Shown here: positions 1-8,821 of the stretch, one piece after another | How the letters are laid out: the number at the start of each line of letters is the position of its first letter | Numbering within the stretch: position 1 is the stretch's first letter | From: Massilia sp. Mn16-1_5 | GTDB taxonomy: Bacteria; Pseudomonadota; Gammaproteobacteria; Burkholderiales; Burkholderiaceae_D | DNA length: 64,000 bases | Direction: 5' to 3' | Assembly: GCF_004798585.1 (NCBI RefSeq) | Contig: NZ_PPXQ01000012.1 | Coordinates: 124,001 to 188,000, forward strand | Notes under the pieces: model-generated | What the model was told of the DNA's origin: nothing | Databases searched by the model: none | The model's input: only the letters and a program-made list of their open reading frames with translations | Program-made: the position numbers and the translations under genes

Positions 1-1842
1 GCCCGCCGCGATCGCCGCGCGCACCGCATCGGCCTTCTCCGCCGGCAGCACCTGCGCCGTGTAGCCCTCGATGCCGAGTACATCGGCCACCGCGCGCGCC
101 GCCCCTCGATTGTCGCCGGTGAGCATGTGTGGCGTCACACCGATCGCCTTGAGGCGTGCGACCGCTTCGAAGGCGCCCTCCTTGACGCGGTCGCCAAAGG
201 CCAGCAGGCCCAGCACCTCGACCGCGCCCGGTTCGCCGCGCGCCAGCCAGGACACGGTGCGGCCCTCGGCCTCGTGGCGTCCGGCGCCGGCACGCAAGGC
301 ATCAAGGTCAGCGCCCTGCTCCTCCATCAGCCGCGCATTGCCGAGGTAAAGCGTCCTGCCCTCCACCTCGGCCTGCACGCCGCGTCCCGGCAAGGCGCGC
401 GCCGCGCCGGCCGGCGGCACGGCGAGACCATGTTCGCGCACCCAGGCTTCCACGGCGCGGGCCAGCGGATGCTCGCTGTGCTGCTGCACGGCGCCGGCCA
501 ATGTGGCGACGCTTTGCGGATCGTCGCCCTCGACCGCGACCAGCTGCGGCCGGCCTTCGGTCAGGGTGCCGGTCTTGTCGAAGACGACGGTGTCGAGCGC
601 ATGCGCCCGTTCGAGCGCTTCGGCGTCGCGGATCAGGATGCCGTGGCGTGCGGCCGCGCCGGTGCCGACCATGATCGCGGTCGGCGTCGCCAGCCCAAGC
701 GCGCAGGGACAGGCGATCACCTGCACCGCCACCGCGTTCAGCAGGGCCGCCTGCCAGTCGCCCGTCGCCAGGCCCCAGCCGAGCAGCGTCACCAGTGAAA
801 TCAGCAGCACCACCGGCACGAACACGGCGCTGACACGGTCGACCAGGCGCTGCACCGGCGCCTTGACGGCCTGCGCATCCTCGACCTGGCGGATGATCCT
901 CGAGAGCATGGAGTCATGCCCGACGGCCGTCACCTCGACCAGCAGCAGGCCTTCGCCGTTCACGGCGCCGCCCGTCACGCGCGCGCCCGGCCCTTTCGCC
1001 AGCGGCAGGCTCTCGCCGGTCAGCAGCGATTCATCGAGATGGCTGCGCCCTTCGACGACGCGGCCGTCGGCCGCCACGCGCGCACCGGGCCGCACCACCA
1101 GCTGGTCGCCCACGCGCAACGCATCGAGCGCGATGGCCGTGTCGGCGCCGTCCCTGCGCACGATGGCCTCGTCCGGGCGCAGCGCTTCGAGCGCGCGGAT
1201 GGCTTCCACGGTCTGGCCCTTGGCGCGCGCCTCCAGCCATTTGCCGAGCAGGACCAGGGTGATCACGGTGGCCGAGGATTCGAAGTACAGGTGGCCGCCA
1301 CTGTGGACGCCGCCGCGCAGCAGCAGGTAGACGGAGAGGCCGTAGGCGGCGCTGGTGCCGATCGCCACCAGCAGGTCCATGTTGCCGCTGCCTGCGCGCA
1401 GCGCCTTCCAGCCGGCGCGGTAGAAGCGCGCGCCCAGCCAGAACTGGACCGGCGTGGCCAGCAGCCACTGCAGCCAGCCGGGCAACGCCCAGTCCAGGCC
1501 GGCGGCCTGGCCGAGCATCGGCGCCAGCAGGGGTACGGTCAGCAGTGCCGCCAGCGCCAGGGGCCAGCGCGCCGGCGTCGCCCGTTCCCGCTGCGCCGGC
1601 CCTGCGTCGGGCGTGACGGCCGCCTCGTAGCCTGCTTTTTTCACGGCGGCGAGGATCGCGCCGGGTGCCGCGCTCCCGTGCACGCTGGCGCGCTCGGTCG
1701 CCAGGTTGACGCCGACTTCCTCCACTCCGGGCACCGCGCGTATGGCTTTCTCGACACGCGCGACGCAGGAGGCGCATGTCATGCCGGAAATATCAAAGCT
1801 GGCCACACCGGTCTTGGCAAGCTGGTCGATATTCTTGTTCAT
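1..1842 (-). CDS. copA: Copper-exporting P1B-type ATPase, 3' end outside window
   Basis: This is an inner-membrane pump that uses ATP to export Cu(I). 614 codons are visible with no stop, so the C-terminus lies beyond the window edge. The N-terminus carries one heavy-metal-associated domain with GMTCASC (Cys23 and Cys26). Hydrophobic helices follow, then the [11 protein letters not shown] membrane motif (Cys378-Pro-Cys380) and the phosphorylation motif DKTGTLT (Asp422). CPC plus the single GMTCASC domain fits copper rather than zinc or cadmium. The ATG at 1842 is preceded by a GAGGA ribosome site. A MerR-type promoter with a CueR-like operator lies just upstream, so induction by copper through CueR is expected. 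The only cueR in the window is 26 kb away. Confidence 0.95.
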   Translation of the reverse strand, partial: MNKNIDQLAKTGVASFDISGMTCASCVARVEKAIRAVPGVEEVGVNLATERASVHGSAAPGAILAAVKKAGYEAAVTPDAGPAQRERATPARWPLALAALLTVPLLAPMLGQAAGLDWALPGWLQWLLATPVQFWLGARFYRAGWKALRAGSGNMDLLVAIGTSAAYGLSVYLLLRGGVHSGGHLYFESSATVITLVLLGKWLEARAKGQTVEAIRALEALRPDEAIVRRDGADTAIALDALRVGDQLVVRPGARVAADGRVVEGRSHLDESLLTGESLPLAKGPGARVTGGAVNGEGLLLVEVTAVGHDSMLSRIIRQVEDAQAVKAPVQRLVDRVSAVFVPVVLLISLVTLLGWGLATGDWQAALLNAVAVQVIACPCALGLATPTAIMVGTGAAARHGILIRDAEALERAHALDTVVFDKTGTLTEGRPQLVAVEGDDPQSVATLAGAVQQHSEHPLARAVEAWVREHGLAVPPAGAARALPGRGVQAEVEGRTLYLGNARLMEEQGADLDALRAGAGRHEAEGRTVSWLARGEPGAVEVLGLLAFGDRVKEGAFEAVARLKAIGVTPHMLTGDNRGAARAVADVLGIEGYTAQVLPAEKADAVRAAIAAG

Positions 1843-1879
1843 GGGGTCCTCGCTTGGGTCCTCGTTTTACGATGCTGCC

Positions 1880-1910
1880 AGTTTGGTCCTTCCCATCGTG
1901 GGAAGGTCAA
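1880..1910 (-). promoter_or_regulatory. CueR-type promoter and operator of copA
   Basis: Read leftward, a -35 TTGACC (1905-1910) and a -10 CAAACT (1880-1885) are separated by 19 bp, the overlong spacer typical of MerR-family promoters. The spacer holds a perfect dyad, CCTTCCC-N5-GGGAAGG (1888-1906), the classic CueR pattern. An 18-bp core, 1888-1905, recurs exactly in front of cueR at 27844-27861. That CueR binds here is inferred from family knowledge. Confidence 0.85.
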
Positions 1911-2024
1911 GCGCCCGCGGCGACGCCCGTTGATTCCGTCCTCGATCGCGCCGCGGCAGGTGAACTTACTGCCGCGTTCCATATCGAAGGCTTAGCTCTT
2001 CGGTTTCCCTCACCAGGAGAATGC

Positions 2025-3554
2025 ATGAAACCTTCCATCCACAACGTGGCCCGTCATTGTATGGTGCTGCTGGCCTGCCTGCTGGCGGCGGCGTGCAGCC
2101 GGCTGGCCGAAGAAGACGAAACCCATGCGGAAGCGGCCCACGTATCGGTCGTGGAGCAGACGCCGGGTCCGACGCCCTTCATCGTCAACCTCGCGCTCAG
2201 GCTCGAGGACTTCGCCCATCTCGACAGCGTGTCGTACACCGTCGCCGCCAAGCCGGGTACGTTCTCGAAGCCTGTCACGGTCACCTACACCCGCGCCCGG
2301 TTGGAACGGACCGGCGCCTGGAACGCGGCCGGCAAACGCCTGTCCTTCGCTGTTTTCGGCCTCTACGCGAATTACCAGAACAGCGTCACCGTCACGGCGC
2401 ATTTCCGCGACGCGTCCACCCACGTCGAGCGCCTCACGATCACGGCACCCGCCTAAACCGGCCCGGCCGCGATCTACAACACCCCGCAGGTGCGCACCGC
2501 ACGCAGCGCGGCCGTAGCGCCCGGCTTCGACTACATGATGCTGCAGAACGATCTCACCACGCCGGTCGTGCTCGATACCGACGGCAACCTGCGCTGGGTG
2601 GGAACGGGATTGAGCACCTCGATCGCATCGCTGTTCCACGACGACGGCTTTTTCGTCGGCAGCGCCAACACGCCGGAACTGTACCGCCTCGAGCTGAACG
2701 GCAGCTACGCCCCGCGTCCGCTGGGGTCGACCCGCTATACCAACTTCCACCACGACCTCGTGCGCGGCAAGACGGGCTTGCTGGCCGAGCTCGACGCGCT
2801 CGAGGGCGGGGTGCTGCGCTACGAGTCCAACCTGGTGGAGATCAGCCCGACGGGCGAAGTGATCAAGGAATGGGACATGGCGAAGATCTTCCGCGACGCA
2901 ATGCAGGCCGGCGGCGACGATCCGTCCAACTTCGTGCGCGACGGCATCGACTGGTTCCACATGAATTCGGCGATCTATGTCGCGGCCGACGATTCGCTGC
3001 TGATCTCGAGCCGCGAGAACTTCGTCGTCAAGATCGACTACGCGACCGGCCACATCAAATGGATCCTGGGCGACACCACCAAGCACTGGTATGTCGACTA
3101 TCCGTCGCTACGCGCCCTCACCCTCAAGCTGAAATCCGGCAAGCCGCCGGTCGGGCAGCATTCGCTGTCGATCGCCTCGAACGGCGAGCTGCTGATGTTT
3201 AATAACGGCCTGGGCAGCGTGAACCAGCCGGCGGGTACCGCCGCGGGCATCACGCGCGACTACAGCACGCCGTCGCGCTATGCGATCGATGCCGCCGCGC
3301 GCACCGCGGTCGAAACCTGGACCTATTCGCCGACGCCGGCAATCTATTCGGCCATCTGCTCGAGCGTGTACGAGGCTGGTGCGCCGAACCACCATCTCAT
3401 CACCTATTCGGCCGTGACCGCGCCGGTTCGTACCGAGCTCCTTGCGCTGGACAGTGCCGGCAAGATCGCCTTCGATTACGTCTATCCCGGAGGTAACTGC
3501 GCCGTCGCGTTCAACGGCAAGGAAGTGGACTTCTCGGCCCTGATGCTGAAGTAG
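2025..3554 (+). pseudogene. Arylsulfotransferase (ASST family) lipoprotein interrupted by an in-frame TAA
   Basis: The reading frame starts at ATG 2025 behind an AGGAGA ribosome site and opens with a lipoprotein signal (lipobox LAAAC). It meets a TAA at 2454-2456 (codon 144). The same frame then continues without a shift to TAG 3552-3554, giving about 509 residues if read through. The downstream part has features expected of bacterial arylsulfate sulfotransferases, including NFHHDLVRGKTG, WFHMNS and KWILGD, with conserved histidines. Such enzymes move sulfate between phenolic compounds in the periplasm. A single base change (for example TAC to TAA) would explain the break. The second half lacks its own export signal, so the locus is probably inactive unless the stop is read through or is a sequencing error. 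Its 3' end overlaps tssG by 44 bp on the opposite strand. Confidence 0.8.
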
Positions 3555-4647
3555 GCGCGCGGGCTGCCCGCCCTGCCTTGCGCTCGGTGCCGGACGCTGC
3601 GCCCAGTGGGGCCATCGGCAAGACCAGGTAGCACATGTCGGCACGGTCGCTGCGGGTTTGCCGGCTGACGAGGAAGCTGTCGCGTCCCAGCCGGCCGGAC
3701 TGCGCGGGGCGTCCGGCCAGCTGCAGCGGCCGCACTTCGTCCGCGCGCAGGATCAATTGCACTTCGAAGCCGACGGTTGGTCCTGCGAACCTGCGCAGGA
3801 TGGCGCGCAGCGCGGCGCTGCCCGCGCCGCTGGGCAGGAAGCAGGCGAAGCCGGCCGCATCCAGCGGACCGATGCGCAGGCGCGCACGCAGGTCCGGCCG
3901 CCAGCTGCGTTCTCCCAGCAGCACGTTGTCGCCCAGCTCGGCATTCACGCCGAGCGCCGCCTGCTCGCCGGCATCGAGGCGGTCCCAGTAACCGACGGCT
4001 TCTTCGATCTCCATCGGGACGCCGAAGTAATCGGCCAGCAGGCGTTCCAGCACGACGCGCGAGCGCGGCTGCTGCTGCAGCATGCCGGCGAAATGCGCGA
4101 CCAGATCCTCGGGCATGGCGCCGGGTACGCCTGGCCGGCGCGTGGGTGCGCATCCGGCCAGAGCCAGCAGCAGGGGCTTGAAACAGTCGGGGCCGCCCGC
4201 CCTGCCGGGCGCCATGGTCTCGACCCGGTTCTTGCGCCAGGCACGGTAGAACAGCGCCAGCATCCGGTTCGACAACAGGTCGAGGAAGGCGCGCGGGGCC
4301 GCATCCCCGCACCCGCCTTGCCAGGTGGCGATGCGCTCGGTGACGTGCAGGGGGAGTGCCCCATGTACGCCGAGCAGGCCCATGAAGGTGGGCGTGACGG
4401 CGAAGCGGGGGCGCTCGCCCTCCCCCGCCTCCATTCGCGCCACCGCTTCGATCTCCGAGGCCGGAAAGCCCAGCCCCAGGCTGTTCTCGAAGCGCAGGCA
4501 CTCGTGCAGGGCGGCGTCGAAAGGCACGCCCCGCTCGCCCAGCCAGGCCAGCAGGATCGAGACCGCCTGGGTGAACTCGAATTCCTGCGGCGCCGCCAGC
4601 AGCCGCTCGATCAGGGCCGTACGTGCTCGGCGGTGCGTGGGGCGCAT
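3511..4647 (-). CDS. tssG: Type VI secretion baseplate protein TssG
   Basis: TssG (VasB/ImpH family) forms the T6SS baseplate wedge with TssE, TssF and TssK in the cytoplasm. The 378-residue product starts at ATG 4647, overlapping the end of tssF by 37 bp, which suggests translational coupling. Family features include the N-terminal stretch ending FEFTQAVSILLAW, the ECLRFENSLGLGFP segment, FMGLLGVHGALPLHV and LLSNRMLALFYRAWRKNR. The last 40 or so residues look unstructured, and the gene runs 44 bp into the convergent arylsulfotransferase gene, so the original C-terminus may have been extended. It lies far from the other tss genes, as does tssF. Confidence 0.9.
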   Translation of the reverse strand: MRPTHRRARTALIERLLAAPQEFEFTQAVSILLAWLGERGVPFDAALHECLRFENSLGLGFPASEIEAVARMEAGEGERPRFAVTPTFMGLLGVHGALPLHVTERIATWQGGCGDAAPRAFLDLLSNRMLALFYRAWRKNRVETMAPGRAGGPDCFKPLLLALAGCAPTRRPGVPGAMPEDLVAHFAGMLQQQPRSRVVLERLLADYFGVPMEIEEAVGYWDRLDAGEQAALGVNAELGDNVLLGERSWRPDLRARLRIGPLDAAGFACFLPSGAGSAALRAILRRFAGPTVGFEVQLILRADEVRPLQLAGRPAQSGRLGRDSFLVSRQTRSDRADMCYLVLPMAPLGAASGTERKAGRAARAPTSASGPRSPLPCR

Positions 4648-6458
4648 GCGAATAGTTCCTCTCCGGTCTGCTGCGAGACGATCTCGAGCCGGGTGAAGCA
4701 GTTGAGCTGGCTGTTCAGGGCGAAATAGCGATCCATCACCTGCGCGAACACATACAGCGAGCTGCCGGCGAAAGCCTCTTCGTCGACCGTCATGCGGATG
4801 GCGACACCCGGCATCAGTGCGGACACGGGCCGGGTCCTGAGCCAGGCGCGCACGGTGCCGTGTTCCAGGCCCACGATACCGGCGATCTGGCGCCGCGCGC
4901 TCGGCGAACGCGGCAGGTCGTAGAGAGACAGCATCTTCTGCAGGTCGGGCAGCTCGGCCGTCGTCAGCCCGGCATGGCACAGGGCCAGGTGCGCGATTAG
5001 GCGCCAGTGGACGCCCTCGCCCGTCGCGAAACGCCGGCTCGGCGTCGGCTTGCGCAGCAGGCGGAAGGAGATTGCGCCGCCGCTGGATTCGGCCAGCAGG
5101 TCGGCCTCCGCCTGGCCGACGCGCAGCTGCACGGGAAGGTCGCGGTTCGAACAGGTCAGCTCGGTCGAGATCGTGGCGTTGGCGCTCTCTTGCGCCGTGA
5201 AGTCCGGATCGACCAGGGCCAGCCTGAGTTCGTGTCCGGGACTGATCCGGGCCAGCGTTTCGTCGCGGCGCGCCACCCAGAAGTGGCCCGGCGCGCCTGA
5301 ACCCTCGTGGCGCACCGCATACAGCGGGCCGAATTCGGTGACGCTGGCCTGCCCGCGCGCTTCGCGCACCACGCTGACCTTGTCGATGCTGTGGATCTCA
5401 TAGGCGGATGCGTGCGCGCCGTCGGCCGCCAGCCGGTACTCGGCCTGGGTGTACGACAGCTGGATCGGGTCGCCCGCCTTGCGAAACAGGTTCACGACCG
5501 GCGTGCAGCCGAGCAGCAGGTGGCGCGCCGACAAGGGCGCCAGTACCCGCGCGGCGATGCAATCGCCGGCCATCCCGGCCAGGCCGACGTGCAGCGTGAA
5601 GCGCTCGCATCCGGCAGGCAGGCGGCGCGCCATCTCGCGCAGGTCGATGTCGATGAAGTTGAATTTTTCGGGATAGGCGAAATACTCGGTCAGCAGCCGA
5701 AAGGCCGGATGCGAGCGCGCTGGCGCCGGCAGCAGCGCCTCATCCTCATCGAAACCGGCCAGGCCGAGCGGAACGGTCTCCAGGGCCAGCCAGGGTTCGC
5801 CAGCGCCGGAGGCCGCCCCGGCCTCCACCCAGGCGCCACGCGCACGCATGAAGAGCGCGTCGATCAGGGCCGCGCGCAGCGACGGTTCGCCATCGACGAA
5901 CACGCGCACCCGCCCCAGGCCGGGTGCGCACAGCGCCGGCAAGCCGCCTTTCACTTCCAGCGTCAGCGCGATGGCTGCCGTCACGCCGCGCGGCAGGCGC
6001 GCCCCGCGTGGCGTGCCGATGGGGATGGAAAAGGCGGCATGGGCGATGCGCAGCGGGCCGCTCAGTACCGGATACACGGTCCTGAACTGGCAGACCGTGC
6101 CCGCAACCGGGCTGCTGCGCAAGGGCGTACCGCGCGGGATGCCGGCGAATTCACCCGTATCCTGCCCGGCCCCCGCCAGCCGGCCGACCGAATACGAAGG
6201 CAGCGGGCGCAGGTAGTGCGGATACAGGCTCTCGAGCAGGGATTCCGTGAACTTGGGGTAGTCGTCGTCGAGGCGCTTGTGGATGCGCGCGCTGAGCAGC
6301 GCGACCGACTGGATCAGCCTGGCGACGCTCGGATCCTCGTAGGTTTCGCCTGCGATGTGCAGCTCGCCGGCCGGCTTCGGGAAGCGGCTGCGGAACTCGC
6401 GTGCATACTGGCCGAAGACGCCCAGCTCTTCCTCGAAATACCGCAGCAAATCGTCCAT
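4611..6458 (-). CDS. tssF: Type VI secretion baseplate protein TssF
   Basis: TssF (VasA/ImpG family, 615 residues) is the large wedge subunit of the T6SS baseplate. The N-terminus MDDLLRYFEEELGVFGQ and the nearby PSVARLIQSVALL segment match the family opening, and YPHYLRPLPS is the familiar early motif. The start at ATG 6458 is chosen because GGAG lies 5-6 bp upstream; an upstream in-frame ATG at 6473 lacks a ribosome site. The gene is followed by overlapping tssG. In the main T6SS locus, tssE is followed directly by tssH with only 22 bp between them, at the place where tssF and tssG commonly sit, so this pair appears to have been relocated. Confidence 0.95.
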   Translation of the reverse strand: MDDLLRYFEEELGVFGQYAREFRSRFPKPAGELHIAGETYEDPSVARLIQSVALLSARIHKRLDDDYPKFTESLLESLYPHYLRPLPSYSVGRLAGAGQDTGEFAGIPRGTPLRSSPVAGTVCQFRTVYPVLSGPLRIAHAAFSIPIGTPRGARLPRGVTAAIALTLEVKGGLPALCAPGLGRVRVFVDGEPSLRAALIDALFMRARGAWVEAGAASGAGEPWLALETVPLGLAGFDEDEALLPAPARSHPAFRLLTEYFAYPEKFNFIDIDLREMARRLPAGCERFTLHVGLAGMAGDCIAARVLAPLSARHLLLGCTPVVNLFRKAGDPIQLSYTQAEYRLAADGAHASAYEIHSIDKVSVVREARGQASVTEFGPLYAVRHEGSGAPGHFWVARRDETLARISPGHELRLALVDPDFTAQESANATISTELTCSNRDLPVQLRVGQAEADLLAESSGGAISFRLLRKPTPSRRFATGEGVHWRLIAHLALCHAGLTTAELPDLQKMLSLYDLPRSPSARRQIAGIVGLEHGTVRAWLRTRPVSALMPGVAIRMTVDEEAFAGSSLYVFAQVMDRYFALNSQLNCFTRLEIVSQQTGEELFACAPRTAEHVRP

Positions 6459-6560
6459 GCCGGCTCCGCGCATCCTGCAAAGAAACCATGCTCCCACTGG
6501 GTTGCACGGGCGACTTTGACTGGTGATAAGAACGCTGTGCCGTGTCGAATGTGAACCACG

Positions 6561-7091
6561 ATGCGCGGGAACTCCGGCGCTGCATTGCGGCCTAACATAT
6601 TGGTCTGGCACGGAGAGCCGCTCATCCGGCCAGGACGGCTTCAGGCGCAGTTCGCGATGCTCCCGCTTTCCTCTTCCACCTCACACACGGCTGCCGCCGC
6701 GCTGCGCCATGCGCGCAAGCTGCTGTTCGTGCGCATTCACGCGTTGAGCGCGGAACCTGACGACGCGTTCTGCGCGGCTTTCCAGGCGATGGTCGCCGCG
6801 ATCGAGGCGGACCTGGCGCATGAGGAGAAGGTGATGGAGGCGCTCGCCTTTGACGGGCTGCATGAGCGGCTGGCGGAGAATGCGCTGCTGCTGGCGTCGC
6901 TGCATCGGATCGTGACGCAGGTTGAAGGGGGTGATGCGGGGCTTGGAAGAATGGCGCTGGATGCGGCGGCGGATTTGTTGTCGCTGCATCGGTTGACTAC
7001 GGATTTGGCGTTGGTGATGGCGCGGGCGGGGGCGCATTGCGGGAGCGCGAAGAGAAAGCCTGATAAGAAGCCACCTGGCGGTGGCTTGTAG
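6561..7091 (+). CDS. Hemerythrin-like domain protein (tentative)
   Basis: A 176-residue, mostly helical protein divergent from tssF. The central and C-terminal parts show a hemerythrin-like spread of ligands: a HEEKVM segment, then GLHERLAEN, SLHRI and LHRLTTD, in a four-helix pattern. Hemerythrin-like domains bind a di-iron centre and oxygen or nitric oxide. Not every ligand can be aligned by eye, so the assignment is tentative. The start is uncertain: ATG 6561 gives the longest form, while ATG 6657 would give about 144 residues and begins close to the recognisable domain. Neither has a good ribosome site. The last codons (Lys-Pro-Pro-Gly-Gly-Gly-Leu) are encoded inside a perfect hairpin. 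Confidence 0.5.
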   Translation: MRGNSGAALRPNILVWHGEPLIRPGRLQAQFAMLPLSSSTSHTAAAALRHARKLLFVRIHALSAEPDDAFCAAFQAMVAAIEADLAHEEKVMEALAFDGLHERLAENALLLASLHRIVTQVEGGDAGLGRMALDAAADLLSLHRLTTDLALVMARAGAHCGSAKRKPDKKPPGGGL

Positions 7092-7257
7092 TACGGGTGG
7101 GATTCGCCCACGTTCCGCGGGCCGCCGGTGCGCGAGTACGCGCACCGCTTCGAATCCCACACGCAGGGCGCGCAGGCGCCCTGCTCGCCTCCGCCGAGTT
7201 ACAAAAGAAAAAGCCACCCATTCGGGTGGCTTTCTCTTTTGTAACTTGGCGGAGGCG
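7068..7257. repeat. Cluster of inverted repeats copying the 3' end of tRNA-Ser
   Basis: At least five hairpins follow one another. They are an 8-bp stem at 7068-7087, a GTGGG/CCCAC stem near 7097-7111, an 8-bp stem GGTGCGCG/CGCGCACC, a 9-bp stem GCAGGGCGC/GCGCCCTGC near 7163-7184, and a 34-bp stem with two mismatches (7186-7219 against 7224-7257, loop ATTC). The right arm of the long stem is the acceptor end of tRNA-Ser plus its downstream DNA, so the left arm is an inverted partial copy. TTCGAATCCCAC, the T-arm sequence of that tRNA, is also found at 7150-7161, separated from the acceptor copy by the 9-bp hairpin. The cluster has no recognised coding function. Confidence 0.75.
7210..7233 (-). 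terminator. Intrinsic terminator downstream of tRNA-Ser
   Basis: Read leftward, AAAGCCACCC, loop GAAT, GGGTGGCTTT is followed by a T-rich run. It lies 13 bp past the tRNA 3' end and should end the tRNA transcript. It is the tip of the longer 34-bp inverted repeat and could work in both directions. Confidence 0.8.
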
Positions 7258-7340
7258 GTGGGATTCGAACCCACGATACAGGTTTAAGCCCGTATGCTTC
7301 CTTAGCAGGGAAGTGCCTTCGGCCACTCGGCCACGCCTCC
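7247..7340 (-). tRNA. tRNA-Ser (anticodon GCU)
   Basis: A 94-nt tRNA including an encoded CCA. The acceptor stem is GGAGGCG/CGCCTCC. The anticodon loop CTGCTAA gives anticodon GCU, reading AGC/AGU serine codons. A long variable arm and the T-arm GTGGGTTCGAATCCCAC complete a class II serine tRNA. A strong promoter lies upstream and an intrinsic terminator downstream. Confidence 0.96.
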
Positions 7341-7379
7341 AGTCAACTCCAGCAAACGTCGCTAGCGCTGAGAGCAAGC

Positions 7380-7408
7380 ATATTAATGGCCGGTGCCCGA
7401 TTGGTCAA
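7380..7408 (-). promoter_or_regulatory. Sigma-70 promoter of tRNA-Ser
   Basis: Read leftward, TTGACC (7403-7408), a 17-bp spacer and TAATAT (7380-7385) form a near-consensus promoter. The tRNA 5' end lies 39 bp downstream. It sits in the 97-bp gap after the lysC stop, so the tRNA has its own promoter. Confidence 0.75.
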
Positions 7409-7437
7409 GGCAAGGCGGCCAAAAATATGGAAAAAAG

Positions 7438-8685
7438 TTAAGCTTTCTCCAGACCAAACGCTTTATGCAGGGCGCGGACGGCCAGTTCCATGTATTTTTC
7501 GTCGATCAGGACCGAAATCTTGATCTCGGAAGTCGAGATCATCATGATGTTGATGCCCTCTTCCGCCAGGGTGCGGAACATCTGCGAAGCGACGCCCACG
7601 TGGCTGCGCATGCCGACGCCGACTGCCGAGACCTTCGACACCTTGGCGTCGCCGAGGATGCGGGTGTAGCCGAGATCGTGGCGCTGGCTTTCGAGCACCG
7701 CCATGGCGCGCTGGTAATCGTTGCGCGAGACCGTGAAGGTGAAGTCGGTCTTGCCATCCACCGACTGGTTCTGGATGATCATGTCCACTTCGATGTTGGC
7801 GTCCGAAATCGGACCCAGGATGTGGAAAGCGACGCCCGGCTTGTCGTTCACGCCGATGACGGTAATCTTGGCTTCATCACGGGTGAATGCGATACCGGAG
7901 ATGACGGCTTGTTCCATGTTGGTTTCTTCCTCAAACGAAATCAGGGTGCCGGACTTGGCTTCTTCTTCCAATGGCATCAGGGGATTGGTCAGCGACGACA
8001 GCACGCGCGTCGGGACTTGGTAGTTACCGGCGAATTCGACCGAGCGGGTCTGCAGCACTTTCGAGCCGAGCGAGGCCAGCTCCAGCATCTCTTCGAAGGT
8101 GATCTTTTCCAGGCGGCGCGCTTCGTCGACCACGCGCGGGTCGGTCGTGTAGACGCCGTCGACGTCGGTGTAGATCAGGCATTCGTCGGCCTTCAGCGCG
8201 GCGGCGATCGCCACGGCCGAGGTGTCCGAACCGCCGCGGCCCAGCGTCGAGATGTTGCCCTCTTCGTCCATGCCCTGGAAGCCGGTGATGATGACGATCT
8301 TACCCGCGTCGAGGTCGGCGCGCACGCGCGTGTCGTCGATCGACTGGATGCGCGCCTTGGTGAAGGCGGAGTCGGTGCGGATGCCGGCTTGCCAGCCGGT
8401 GTAGGAAACCGCGTCCTTGCCGATGGCCAGCAGCGCCATGGCCAGGAGGCCGACCGAGACCTGCTCGCCGGTCGAGGCGATCATGTCCAGCTCGCGCGGA
8501 TCCGGCTGCGCCATGATTTCCTTTGCCAGGCCGATCAGGCGATTGGTTTCGCCCGACATCGCCGAAGGCACCACGACGATCTGGTGTCCGGCGTCGTGCC
8601 ACTTGGCGACGCGGGCCGCAACGTTCTTGATGCGGTCCGTCGAACCCATCGACGTACCACCGTATTTGTGGACAATTAATGCCAT
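7438..8685 (-). CDS. lysC: Aspartate kinase
   Basis: This cytoplasmic enzyme phosphorylates L-aspartate in the first step of lysine, threonine, methionine and diaminopimelate synthesis. The 415-residue product has KYGGTS at residues 7-12, an N-terminal amino acid kinase domain (to about 230) with GRGGSDTSA, and two C-terminal ACT domains that normally bind lysine and/or threonine for feedback control. The start ATG 8685 (MALIVHKYGG) is where family similarity begins; the longer in-frame form adds only an unrelated leader. It is a monofunctional aspartokinase, not fused to homoserine dehydrogenase. tRNA-Ser follows on the same strand but has its own promoter. Confidence 0.97.
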   Translation of the reverse strand: MALIVHKYGGTSMGSTDRIKNVAARVAKWHDAGHQIVVVPSAMSGETNRLIGLAKEIMAQPDPRELDMIASTGEQVSVGLLAMALLAIGKDAVSYTGWQAGIRTDSAFTKARIQSIDDTRVRADLDAGKIVIITGFQGMDEEGNISTLGRGGSDTSAVAIAAALKADECLIYTDVDGVYTTDPRVVDEARRLEKITFEEMLELASLGSKVLQTRSVEFAGNYQVPTRVLSSLTNPLMPLEEEAKSGTLISFEEETNMEQAVISGIAFTRDEAKITVIGVNDKPGVAFHILGPISDANIEVDMIIQNQSVDGKTDFTFTVSRNDYQRAMAVLESQRHDLGYTRILGDAKVSKVSAVGVGMRSHVGVASQMFRTLAEEGINIMMISTSEIKISVLIDEKYMELAVRALHKAFGLEKA

Positions 8686-8769
8686 AACAGGAAGCTTCCC
8701 AGCATGTAAAGGTGAAAAGGGGAACACCTACTCTAGCATGTTGCACTGCAAGATCGCAATGAGGGGAAG

Positions 8770-8815
8770 TTCGAAAAGCTATATGAAAAGAAAATAAAGT
8801 AATACGCTTTTCGAA
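8770..8815. repeat. Inverted repeat between tilS and lysC
   Basis: TTCGAAAAGC (8770-8779) and GCTTTTCGAA (8806-8815) are perfect 10-bp arms around an AT-rich 26-bp loop, just past the tilS stop. It may weakly terminate tilS. A possible lysC promoter (TTGCGA, 18-bp spacer, TAGAGT, read leftward, roughly 8728-8757) lies between this repeat and lysC. Confidence 0.5.
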
Positions 8816-8821
8816 TAGAAA

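Noticed and set aside
6997-7441. Several short reading frames on both strands around tRNA-Ser
   Set aside because: They translate the tRNA and the inverted repeats (GFESHRLR-type peptides) and have no ribosome sites.
8686-8821. Lysine riboswitch upstream of lysC
   Set aside because: The gap is only 136 bp and shows no lysine-riboswitch features; only a 10-bp inverted repeat and a possible promoter are present.
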